A stretch of DNA of 64,000 nt. It comes from Microcoleus vaginatus WJT46-NPBG5. GTDB lineage: Bacteria; Cyanobacteriota; Cyanobacteriia; Cyanobacteriales; Oscillatoriaceae. A model generated the notes under the pieces. The model had not been told where the DNA came from. It worked only from the letters and a program-made list of their open reading frames with translations, and searched no databases. Where the stretch lies: assembly GCA_019359355.1 (NCBI GenBank), contig JAHHHM010000004.1, forward strand, positions 1 through 64,000, read 5' to 3'. Positions 10,300 through 18,857 of this stretch are shown piece after piece; the stretch's first letter is position 1, and each line of letters opens with the position of its first letter. The translations under genes were made by a program, and so were the position numbers.

Positions 10300-10485
10300 C
10301 GTTCCTCCTCAGGAATTTGGATTTCTGATTTTGGACACACCCTTTTTAGATTTGGAATTTCAGGAGTTTAATTAAGTATTAATACTGGGTTACTATGATT
10401 TTAGATTTTGCTGGGATTTATGATTGCTGATTTTTTGGGGTTGATTAATTAGGTTTTGCTTTTATTTAATAGCAGAATTTAGAAC

Positions 10486-11454
10486 ATGAGTCAAGAAGTT
10501 AAGAGCAGAGTCTATGAAATTTTAGAATCATCTGATTCTGAGGACTGGCTGAGCCGGCTAGACGATATTAGTGTAACTGTGCTGGTAATTTTAGATGTTA
10601 CTGATTTTGTTTTGGCAACTTCTCAGCAAATTTATTCCAAGTATGAGGTGTTTTTATCAAATATTGAATTAATTGCCGTTATCTATTTTACAATTTTGTA
10701 TATTTTGCAGCTTTGGTCATGCACAGCAGATGCTAGATACTCACATCGTTTTTGGGGAAGATTGCAATATGCGGTGAGTCCTTTAGTGGTCATCGACTTA
10801 ATGGCGATTCTTCCTTTTTTTTTACGAGTGCTGTTTCCGCAGGTGCAATTAATCGAATCAACAGAAATTTTGCGATTGTTGCGGTTATTAAAATTAATTA
10901 GATATTCAGAATCTCTGCAAACTATTTTGAAAGTTATCAACAGCAAAAAAGATGAATTGATTATGACCGTTGTGGCGGTGATTATTTTGTTAATTTTTGC
11001 ATCTAGTATCATGTTTATGGTGGAAAGTAAAGCGCAACCTGAAGCGTTTCCCAGCATTTCGGCGGCGATGTGGTGGGGAGTGGTGACATTAACAACGGTA
11101 GGGTATGGAGATGTTTATCCAGTGACGCCGGTGGGAAAATTATTTGGCGCGGCACTTGCTTTTATTGGGATTGGATTATTTGCGCTGCCGGCTGGGATTA
11201 TCGCTTCAGGATTTTCTGAAGAAATTCAAAAAAGAAAGCGTCCTGAACTTGATGCACACCCTTGGACAACCGAACAGCAACAGGCAATGACAACCCAGAT
11301 TGAACAATCCGCAGAGTTAATGAAATTCTGCATAGAGACAGCGAAGAAAAAGTTTGGCGATAGTTTTGAGAATGAAGAAATTATCCGCGACTTAGCTATT
11401 TCTCTGTATAAAGAAGCGGTGAGTAAGTTTAAGAATTTTGGAAGCCGGCATTAG
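10486..11454 (+). CDS. Voltage-gated potassium channel (6-TM Kv type)
   Basis: 322 residues. Helices S1-S4 occupy about residues 25-145; S4 is the Arg/Lys ladder around EILRLLRLLKLIRYSESLQ. S5 spans about 162-182. A pore loop carries the K+ selectivity filter TTVGYGD (residues 203-209), and S6 follows at about 220-245. The C-terminal tail (about 245-322) is soluble, helical and charged, without a cNMP-binding or RCK domain. It is an inner-membrane channel for K+ flux and membrane potential. It is divergent from the caspase gene and convergent with the kinase gene. Confidence 0.92.
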   Translation: MSQEVKSRVYEILESSDSEDWLSRLDDISVTVLVILDVTDFVLATSQQIYSKYEVFLSNIELIAVIYFTILYILQLWSCTADARYSHRFWGRLQYAVSPLVVIDLMAILPFFLRVLFPQVQLIESTEILRLLRLLKLIRYSESLQTILKVINSKKDELIMTVVAVIILLIFASSIMFMVESKAQPEAFPSISAAMWWGVVTLTTVGYGDVYPVTPVGKLFGAALAFIGIGLFALPAGIIASGFSEEIQKRKRPELDAHPWTTEQQQAMTTQIEQSAELMKFCIETAKKKFGDSFENEEIIRDLAISLYKEAVSKFKNFGSRH

Positions 11455-11477
11455 GAGATTTAATACCGGCTTCCAAA
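11437..11477. terminator. Bidirectional hairpin between convergent genes
   Basis: A perfect 12-bp inverted repeat, TTTGGAAGCCGG (11437-11448) and CCGGCTTCCAAA (11466-11477), with a 17-base loop. It overlaps the stop codon of the K+ channel gene and lies just beyond the end of the opposing kinase gene. The position suits a two-way terminator, although there is no long T run. Confidence 0.6.
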
Positions 11478-11501
11478 GCAACAAACTTGTCGATTAGTTA
11501 A

Positions 11502-14498
11502 TTAATCAACCGGAAATTTACCCCGCCGACGCTTCCGAGAAAAACCAATTCCTAACAAAATAAATCCCGCCGCCGTACCCAAAACTTGGCTAGGTTCCGG
11601 CACATCTGCACTTGCCGGCAATGAACCCGAACTAGATTGTTTATTCATCCCTGCCGGAATTAGAACCGGCACAACCTCCTGCCGCTTAGGATTCTTGGGA
11701 TCAACTCGCACCTCTTCAGACACTGCAACAAATGCTGTGTATTGAGATAGCAAGCGATAGGCAAGTGCAGTATCCGTAACTGCCTTAACACCGGCAGGCG
11801 ATTTAGTGCTATAGATTTGATTCATCAAATCCTTAATTCGTGCCCGTCCCCACAGTTGTGCAATGGCAGAATTGCCACTCACTTGATCGAAATTTACATT
11901 GAGAATCTTCTCATAACGCTGACCTCCTGCAACAGTGCCGTTGATGCGAATTTGCCCATTTTTGCGGTCTTGTTTACGCCCAAATAAGACTAACGGCTGA
12001 CTTGCAAATAAATCTGCTGCCTTGAGGGGATAAATTTCCGCCGGCTTGCCAGAACCCACCCAAGTCACTTCAATATTTGTTAAAACCGGATTGTTAATTT
12101 CTCGGAAAAACTTTTGGGCAACTGTCTTTGCAGATTCATGTGGTGGCACAATTTCAGCCGTTCCTCGCCCCAACTCTGCCAGCCGGTTAATTAAAAACCG
12201 ATTGGTTGAAGAACCCACGCCAAAACTGTATAGTCGGTTTCCAGCTTTTAGCCGCTTCTGAACTTCTGCAATCACATACGTGTCGTTTCCAATCAATCCA
12301 TCCGTTAATAACACTACACTTCGCAAGCGTCCTTTAGGTGCTGGTGGAAAGTTTAAAACCTTATTCATTCCATTCATCAACAGGCTACCACCATTCGCAC
12401 TCAAACTATTCACATAAGCAATTGCTTTAGCACGATTTGTCGGCGTATTTGGTAATGGTTTAGATGACAGTTGTGTTGTGGTACTAGCAAAATCAATAAT
12501 GCTAAACGTGTCATCTGGATTCAGACCATTAATAAACTGCCGCATCAATTCCTGAGATTGCTGAATAGCCGCACCCCGTTGAGATCCAGAGGTATCCATC
12601 AAGAACACAACATCTTTAGGCACAATCTGCTTCGGATTGTACTTCAACGCTGGAATTAAATAAGTTGCAAAATGACCACCTTTTTCATCCGATTGAGTTA
12701 ATACGGTTGCCTGAGTAGAAGCGCCGGCAACTTTATAACGGAGAATTAAATCTTTATTGGGAATCGTCTTTTCCCCAGCAAATTTTACCTCCATTGTTGA
12801 ACCGGCACGTTGAATTGCCATTTGATGGGAAGGTGAACGGACTTCAGTAATTGGGATGCCGGCATCAATATCTACCGTTACATTAATATCTTGCCCAGAA
12901 CGAGTTGCAGAAATCGGTGGATTCAGTTTCGCGGCATCTGCTACACTGTTTCCAGGGATATAACGCGGCCCTACCACCATTGGGAAAACAAATTCATAGT
13001 CACCTCCCTCAAACTTTAAGCTTTCGGTGTAGCGAATGGTGACATCAATTTTTTCACCCGGTTTAATATTAGCCAAAGATTGGGTGAAAATATTATCGCG
13101 TTCTTGTTCAAGCAATCCGACAGTTTTTCCCTGCTGTTTCGCTTGCTGATAAATTTGCTTCGCTTCTTCGCGCTTTTTAATTAAGCCACGAATTACGCGA
13201 TTCCCAACCCGAATTTCCATATCATCCACCGCCGCCTCATCCGGCAGGGGAAAGGTATAAATCGCCTCTAAAGCTTCTTTGTAAGGATTAGCAAAAGTCT
13301 GCGTCACCTCTACCCGCGACACATTGCCAGAAATTTTGGCGTTTACTTCCGTGTGTTGCAAGGGAAATGTTTTTTGCTGATTATCCGCAGTAAATAAGCC
13401 TGCCGACTGTGGAGGTGCTATTGGCTTCACCGGCAGGTTATATTTTTCCGATACTGGGCTATTGTAATAAGTTGGCTGCGGCGGGAATAAAGTATTCAAT
13501 AGATTCATGCCGGCAGTCCATCCCACGACAATAACAGTACCCCCTAATAGCACCTTATTCTTTGTCTTTGAAAGCGCTGAGGGGGTAGCATTTAAATCGG
13601 TGAGAATTTCAGTCGTTGATTCGTAGCGCCGCTTCGTTGCACTTTGCAGCATTTTGTCAAGAACTTTGCCCAACTGAGGACTCACCGGCTTCCTCAAATA
13701 ATCTCGCCAAACCCAACGATCTTCTCCACTATCAAACAAATCAAAGGGTGCTACTTGAGTCATTAAGTGAATACAAGTGACACCCAAACTGTAGATATCG
13801 CTAGCAAAAATTGCCTTGCCTTTGGTTTGTTCTGGCGCTGTGTAGGCAGCAGAACCGATCATCGTGCCAGTTTTCGCCAAAGCCGTCTCCGTAGCCAACT
13901 TTGCTGCCCCAAAATCAACTAAAACCAGCTTGCCATCTGCCTGCCGGCGAATAATATTTTCTGGCTTAATATCGCGGTGAATAATTTGGTGATTGTGAAC
14001 AAACCCCAACACCGGCAGCAAGTCATTCAACAGTTGGCGAATTTTAGGTTCGTCAAAAGATCCCGCCTCTGCTAATTCTTGCGCCAAATTGCAACCGGCA
14101 ATCCACTCCTGCACAAGATACTGATGTCCATTTCGCTCAAAATACCCCAACATTTGTGGAATTTGCGGATAGTTACCCAGTTGTTTGAGTCGCTGCGCTT
14201 CTTCACGAAATAGTTCTGAAGCTTTCTGAGTATTGCCGGTTTGCTGCGGAAAAAACTGCTTGATCGCGCATCGTCTTTGTGCCGGCTGCAATTCATCCAC
14301 AGCCAGAAAAGTGCGCCCAAATCCGCCGGCACCTATGGGTTCAATCGCCCGATATTGCCCTTGCAGCAGTAATTGAGCGCCGCAACTATAACAAATTTCG
14401 GCAGAAGAAGGGTTTTGCGGATTTTGACAGTTGGGATTGAGGCAGTAGCACCCATCGAAGTTAGCGGTGGTTTTTTTTTGAGGAGGGAATTGACTCAT
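11502..14498 (-). CDS. Ser/Thr kinase fused to VIT and vWA domains with PEP-CTERM-like tail
   Basis: 998 residues from the ATG at 14498 (an alternative GTG lies two codons upstream). In order: a Cys4 zinc-ribbon-like N-terminus (CYCLNPNCQ ... EICYSCGAQ, residues 15-40); a Hanks-type kinase (about 46-300) with Gly loop GAGGFGRTF, catalytic HRDIKPEN (Asp176) and DFGAAK; one membrane helix (about 315-335); a VIT domain (about 380-500); a vWA domain (about 630-800) with MIDAS motif DTSGS (Asp635); and a C-terminal VPEPSQVLG ... hydrophobic ... SRKRRRGK tail matching a PEP-CTERM sorting signal. The kinase would face the cytoplasm and VIT-vWA the outside. VIT-vWA modules bind partners through metal. 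Start, kinase and vWA calls are firm; the PEP-CTERM reading is a pattern match. Confidence 0.9.
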   Translation of the reverse strand: MSQFPPQKKTTANFDGCYCLNPNCQNPQNPSSAEICYSCGAQLLLQGQYRAIEPIGAGGFGRTFLAVDELQPAQRRCAIKQFFPQQTGNTQKASELFREEAQRLKQLGNYPQIPQMLGYFERNGHQYLVQEWIAGCNLAQELAEAGSFDEPKIRQLLNDLLPVLGFVHNHQIIHRDIKPENIIRRQADGKLVLVDFGAAKLATETALAKTGTMIGSAAYTAPEQTKGKAIFASDIYSLGVTCIHLMTQVAPFDLFDSGEDRWVWRDYLRKPVSPQLGKVLDKMLQSATKRRYESTTEILTDLNATPSALSKTKNKVLLGGTVIVVGWTAGMNLLNTLFPPQPTYYNSPVSEKYNLPVKPIAPPQSAGLFTADNQQKTFPLQHTEVNAKISGNVSRVEVTQTFANPYKEALEAIYTFPLPDEAAVDDMEIRVGNRVIRGLIKKREEAKQIYQQAKQQGKTVGLLEQERDNIFTQSLANIKPGEKIDVTIRYTESLKFEGGDYEFVFPMVVGPRYIPGNSVADAAKLNPPISATRSGQDINVTVDIDAGIPITEVRSPSHQMAIQRAGSTMEVKFAGEKTIPNKDLILRYKVAGASTQATVLTQSDEKGGHFATYLIPALKYNPKQIVPKDVVFLMDTSGSQRGAAIQQSQELMRQFINGLNPDDTFSIIDFASTTTQLSSKPLPNTPTNRAKAIAYVNSLSANGGSLLMNGMNKVLNFPPAPKGRLRSVVLLTDGLIGNDTYVIAEVQKRLKAGNRLYSFGVGSSTNRFLINRLAELGRGTAEIVPPHESAKTVAQKFFREINNPVLTNIEVTWVGSGKPAEIYPLKAADLFASQPLVLFGRKQDRKNGQIRINGTVAGGQRYEKILNVNFDQVSGNSAIAQLWGRARIKDLMNQIYSTKSPAGVKAVTDTALAYRLLSQYTAFVAVSEEVRVDPKNPKRQEVVPVLIPAGMNKQSSSGSLPASADVPEPSQVLGTAAGFILLGIGFSRKRRRGKFPVD

Positions 14499-14504
14499 AA
14501 ACAC

Positions 14505-15036
14505 CTGATTTTTAAGACTTAATGGAGTTGCCAGGATGGCACATGACGTGAAAAAGCGAGGAAGCTTGAATAGCCGCTACAATTTTTGCAAAGTGAAATA
14601 CGGATAAGCGGCTTGATCAGAGCAAAAAAAGCTGCAGACGGGGGTTGCTGAGCTTCAACCCGTGCCGGTTAACCAGCGATCAAGAGCCGGCGCGTCTTCT
14701 AAAGCAGCATAATTGACGTGATTCTAGCCAACCTTTCTTCAGGGGGATTGACACAGATCACTTTTTACTAAACAGACTGAATGCACCACTGCTGTAAGCC
14801 TAGGGCTTAAACCCCAGGTTGTTGAGTGTAGAGGGGTGCCGGCAAACACTAGGCGTTTGGGCAGGGATCTGTTATTTTTTGGGATAATATTCGTTGAGTT
14901 ATTTCGATTCAGCGAAGTCATTTGATTGCTGCGGTTGCTGGGATTGAACATCACACGCAGCAAGAGCGCTTTCACAACTGTCGATCCCAGGTTTCTGAAT
15001 TGAGGAAATCAGGGTGCTGTCATCAAGGCAAAGAAC
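14505..15036. other. Intergenic region between divergent genes
   Basis: About 530 bases between the kinase-vWA gene and the pentapeptide-repeat gene. A GC-rich imperfect palindrome, CCTAGGGCTTAAACCCCAGG, lies at 14799-14818. No RNA gene is recognised. A 78-codon open frame on the minus strand (14739-14975) looks random in composition and is not called. Confidence 0.4.
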
Positions 15037-15843
15037 ATGGCTGGGAATCCCGCACACGTCAAACGGTTGCTAGAAACAAAACAATGTCAGGGAGGCGATC
15101 TTAGGGATGCCAACCTGAGCCGGTTTAATCTCAGTGGTGCCGACCTCAGCGGTGCCAAGTTGATGTTTGCCAATCTCAATAATGCCAAACTCAGCAAGGC
15201 CAATTTGAGTGGTGCCGATTTAAGTTTTGCTAACTTGGTGGCTGCGGATCTAGTGAGTGCTGATTTAAGCGGCTTAGACGCCAAGGGAATTAATTTGTTT
15301 GAGTCCCATCTCAACAGTGCCAACCTTAGCGGTGCTGACTTAAGAGTGGCAAACATGGTGAACAGTGATCTCAGTGATGCCAACTTAAGCGGATCGGATA
15401 TGGGAGGGGCCAATTTAATCGGCACCCAGATGACCAGAGCCAACCTGAGTGGGGCAAACTTGGGAGGGACAAATATGGGGAAAGCAAATTTAGTTGCAGC
15501 GAACCTGTTGAATGCAAATCTAAGTGATGCGCGGTTAGTGGAGGCTGATCTGAGCGATGCCAACCTCAGCGGTGCTAACTTGAGTAGCGCAAACCTGTTA
15601 AATGCCAACCTAAGTGGGGCAAATCTCAGTGGTGCGAATTTGAATGGGGCGAACTTGGCAAATGCAAAGTTGGACGGTGCCATTGGACTTGAGAGTGACA
15701 GCCCAAATATCAGGCGGCCAAATGTGGAGACAAACGCAAGTGCGCCGCCGGTGGGAATGTCTTACTTGAGTTTGCCTCATGCAGGGCCATATTATTCTGA
15801 TTCCCCAGGTTCTGCCGGTAAGCCACGCTTCGGTACGCCCTAG
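15037..15843 (+). CDS. Pentapeptide-repeat protein
   Basis: 268 residues. From about residue 20 to 215 the sequence is an almost unbroken run of A(D/N)LSG-type pentapeptides, about 39 copies, which fold into a right-handed quadrilateral beta-helix. The first 18 residues are basic and non-repetitive; the last 50 are Pro/Ser/Gly-rich and probably disordered. No signal peptide. Such proteins are abundant in cyanobacteria and mostly of unknown function. ATG at 15037 is used because the first pentapeptides follow at once. The open frame on the opposite strand is an artefact of the repeat. Confidence 0.9.
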   Translation: MAGNPAHVKRLLETKQCQGGDLRDANLSRFNLSGADLSGAKLMFANLNNAKLSKANLSGADLSFANLVAADLVSADLSGLDAKGINLFESHLNSANLSGADLRVANMVNSDLSDANLSGSDMGGANLIGTQMTRANLSGANLGGTNMGKANLVAANLLNANLSDARLVEADLSDANLSGANLSSANLLNANLSGANLSGANLNGANLANAKLDGAIGLESDSPNIRRPNVETNASAPPVGMSYLSLPHAGPYYSDSPGSAGKPRFGTP

Positions 15844-15851
15844 AAATCAGT

Positions 15852-17040
15852 TTACTTTTCCCATTTCCTCAGCACCGCTAGCGATGACGCGACCTCATGC
15901 CCTTTCATTTCAATGAAGTCTAGCAGTTCTCCTGGCGTTCTCGCGTCTTCTTCTGTCTTGGCGTTGGGGTTGACGGCTTTGAGGTCGTAGTTTTTCGCCT
16001 CTATTTCCTCGCGGGTGACTGTCCAAGAGCGATCACTATTCGCCCTCTGAGGCAGCAGTTTCAAAAACGCTTCAAAATGAGTCAGGGTTAGGGGGGTTTT
16101 CTTGCCGACTTTGATATCAGACAAGTCATAGTACCAAATCTTCTCCGTAGACTTGCCTCTAGTGAAGAATAGGATATTGGCTTTAACACCTCCCCCGGCA
16201 GCGGCAAATGTTCCGGGGGGTAGGCTAACGATACACCAGAGATCGCAGTCATTGAGCAGCTTGCGCTTGGTTTGGACAAAGGCAGTTTCGTTGGTGCGCA
16301 ACAACACCCCTTCATCCAAGACGATGCCACACCGGCCTCCTGGTTTCAGGCTGTTGATGACGTGCTGGAGGAAGAGTACCTGAGTGGCACTGGTTTTGTA
16401 GGCAAACTGCGCCTGAACTTCCTTGTGTTCTTTGCCACCGAAGGGGGGATTGGTCAGAATCACGTCAAATAGTGCGGGTGCCCCTTGGAATAAATCGGCA
16501 TAGTTAGCGCCGCCTGTGAGGGTGTTACCGTGCCACAGGTTAGGCTGGTCAACACCATGTAAACCGAGGTTGGCGAGGGCAATCGAGTAAATGAGGTTTT
16601 CCTTTTCCCGTCCGTAGAAGGTGCGGAGTTTCAGGGTTTCTAGCTGTTCGCCGGTAATTTCATCGCCCAAGGCTGCTCTCATGTACTCGTAAGCTTGAGC
16701 CAAGAAGCCACCTGTACCGCAAGCGGGGTCATAAATCTTTTCATTGATTTGGGGATTAATCGCCTGTATCATCGCCCGAACAATCTCGCGGGGGTGAAGA
16801 ACTGTCCGCCGTCGTTATTTTTCTCCCCCATCTTGAGCAGCAGTCCCTCGTAGACTTGGGAGATGGGGAAGATATGAGTCGGGTCGATGTTGGTAATTTC
16901 GTGAACTTTATCTAGGACGTTGAGCAGATTAAATTCGCTGTCCAGGCGTACCTGTTCCACACCGGACAAGACTTCGCTGATAATCTTCTGTCTGGGGGTG
17001 GCGTTGGGTAGATTCTTCAGTTTTCTGAGGTAGGGAATTA
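15852..17040 (-). pseudogene. hsdM: hsdM remnant: type I restriction-modification N6-adenine methyltransferase
   Basis: The C-terminal two-thirds or more of an HsdM subunit. Recognisable parts are LDKVHEITNIDPTHIFPISQ, GGQFFTP, the SAM-binding DPACGTGGFL and the catalytic NPPF. Reading toward the N-terminus the frame stays open to the edge of the IS701-type element at 17041, where the gene stops; the missing N-terminal part is not found on the far side of the element. One base is missing in a C run (G5 on the plus strand, 16790-16794): restoring it joins GGQFFTP to REIVRAMIQ. The gene is therefore both truncated and frameshifted, unless the frameshift is a sequencing error. No hsdS is present. 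A broken hsdR lies 20 kb away. Confidence 0.85.
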
Positions 17041-18481
17041 TCCCTCTTTTGTTACTTCAGGGAAAGTAAAATCAGGGAATAACTCCCAAAACATTGCACA
17101 ATAATGGTTACACCCCGTCGCCCAGCCGCTCCCACACTCAAGTTCATTGATGAGTATTGTCAAAACTATCAAGACCTGTTTTCTCAAGTCAGAAATTACG
17201 AAGCTTTTAAGCTGTTACATCTTGGACTTCTATCAGAACTGCCACGGAAGTCTTTGCCTAAAATAGCGAGAGCTGTTGGATTATCCAATAGTCAATCCTT
17301 ACATCATTTTTTAAGAGATTCTACCTGGTCAAGTCAAGCTTTCACACAGCGGAGGTTACAGTTAATTCTTCAATTAATAGGAGAGACAGAAATTATCTTA
17401 TGTATTGATGAAACCGGAGATTAGAAAAAAGGCCAAGCAACGGACTATGTAGCTAAACAGTACATTGGCAATTTAGGCAAGACAGAAACAGGGATTGTAT
17501 CGGTCGATGCCTATGGGATTGTTGGCACAATCACTTATCCGTTGCTGTTTAAGATTTTTAAACCTAAAGGATGCCTGAAGCTGGGGGATATTTACAAAAC
17601 CAAACCCCAGTTAGCCAGAGAAATTATCTCTGAACTCAAAGCATGGGGATTTCAATTTAAATTAGTTTTGGCTGATAGTTTATATGGAGAAAGTAGCAGT
17701 GTCATCGACACCTTAGAAGCTCTCAGTCTTGACTTCATTGTGGCAATTCGCAGTAATCATAGCGTATTAGTTGCTCCTGGAGAACGAGTGCGGTATAACC
17801 GATGGAAAGCTTACCAACAGTAACTGTCTCACCGTCAACCGGAACCAAGATTTGTGCGAGAAATTATTTTTGGTCAACGTCGTAAAATTCGCTACTACCA
17901 AATTACCAAAGGGGATACTCCTGACCCAAATGGGGACAAGAGTTGGTATATTATGACAAATCTTAAGGGTCAGATTGACCTCCTAGTGGCCCAACTTTAT
18001 AGCTTGAGAAATTGGATTGAATACGGCTTTAAACAAGTCAAGAACGAGTTAGGATGGGCCGATTATCGCTTGACCGATTATGCCAGTATTCAACGCTGGT
18101 GGGAACTGGTTTTTAGTGCTTACTTCCTGGTCAGTCTACAGGCCCAGAATTTTCAAACTTTTGCGGATGAACCTCTCTGTGTTCAATCGACTCAGTTAAC
18201 CGCTCCATCTCAGTTGATTGCCAAATTTCAACAACATCGTTGGTGGGAGCATGGAACAACTTGGAAGAGTGCACTCAACAATATCAGATTAATTATTCAG
18301 CCCTTCCTTTTTTACTGTTTAATCTCTCCTTGGTTAGAGGTCTTTAATCTGACCCGGTTTCGACGCAAGTTCGGCGAATTGCTGCAAATTTTGGACACTT
18401 TCCCCGCTTGTTCTACACCTTTTTGGGCTACCTATTGCGTTGTTGCCTAACTTTTACTCTCCCTGAAGTAACAAAACAGGG
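17041..18481 (+). mobile_element. IS701-family insertion sequence, inactive
   Basis: About 1.44 kb bounded by imperfect 30-bp inverted repeats: CCCTCTTTTGTTACTTCAGG... at 17042-17071 against its complement at 18452-18481, two mismatches. ATTA at 17037-17040 and 18482-18485 may be the target duplication. It carries a single transposase reading frame with two stops. It abuts the truncated hsdM gene. Confidence 0.85.
17104..18450 (+). pseudogene. IS701-family transposase with two in-frame stops
   Basis: A DDE transposase of about 448 codons in one continuous frame. The start PTLKFIDEYCQNYQDLFSQV and the segment LCIDETGD (first catalytic Asp) are typical of IS701. The frame is interrupted by TAG at 17422-17424, right after DETGD where the family has Lys, and by TAA at 17821-17823, where CAA (Gln) is likely. 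There is no frameshift, so both are single-base nonsense changes. The C-terminal part (LRNWIEYGFKQVKNELGWADYRLT) is well preserved, so inactivation looks recent. Confidence 0.88.
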
Positions 18482-18579
18482 ATTACATCTGCCGGTATAG
18501 GACTAGGGCAAAGGATAACCTAACTGTAGACTCAGCTAATTCCCTAACTGGATGGTAAAAAGGGATGTAATCAGGGTAA

Positions 18580-18761
18580 CGGGACTTAGACATTTTCTTG
18601 CCCCTAAAGGGGCTGAAACCCCCTTGGAACAAGGAAAAGAGGTCGATGCTCTAAAAATGCCTGAAACCTTTTTAAATACTAGGTTTATACTTATTCGAGC
18701 TAAAAGTCTTTCTATAGCTAGGTTTAAAGCCTTTTTTGGCTCAGTTTTTGTCTAAGTCCCG
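18580..18761. mobile_element. 182-bp MITE-like element
   Basis: A perfect 13-bp terminal inverted repeat, CGGGACTTAGACA at 18580-18592 and TGTCTAAGTCCCG at 18749-18761, encloses 156 bases without a transposase. GTAA directly repeats at 18576-18579 and 18762-18765, matching a 4-bp target duplication. It also contains GC-rich internal hairpins (CCCCTAAAGGGG near 18601). Confidence 0.7.
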
Positions 18762-18857
18762 GTAAGCGCTTAATGCTATACAGCCTTGAAATGTTTGATT
18801 TGACGTAAATCGCACAGCTAATTTTAGAAAATTAATCAATTTAATAGTTTTACAATT

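Noticed and set aside
14739-14975. 78-codon minus-strand open frame
   Set aside because: Random composition, no ribosome-binding site, no recognisable product.
15087-15683. 198-codon open frame antisense to the pentapeptide-repeat gene
   Set aside because: It mirrors the repeat in another frame (a run of LRFAPLKLA-like units) and has no independent evidence.
16769-16969. Separate small gene upstream of the hsdM frame
   Set aside because: It is the N-terminal continuation of hsdM, separated by a one-base deletion in a C run.
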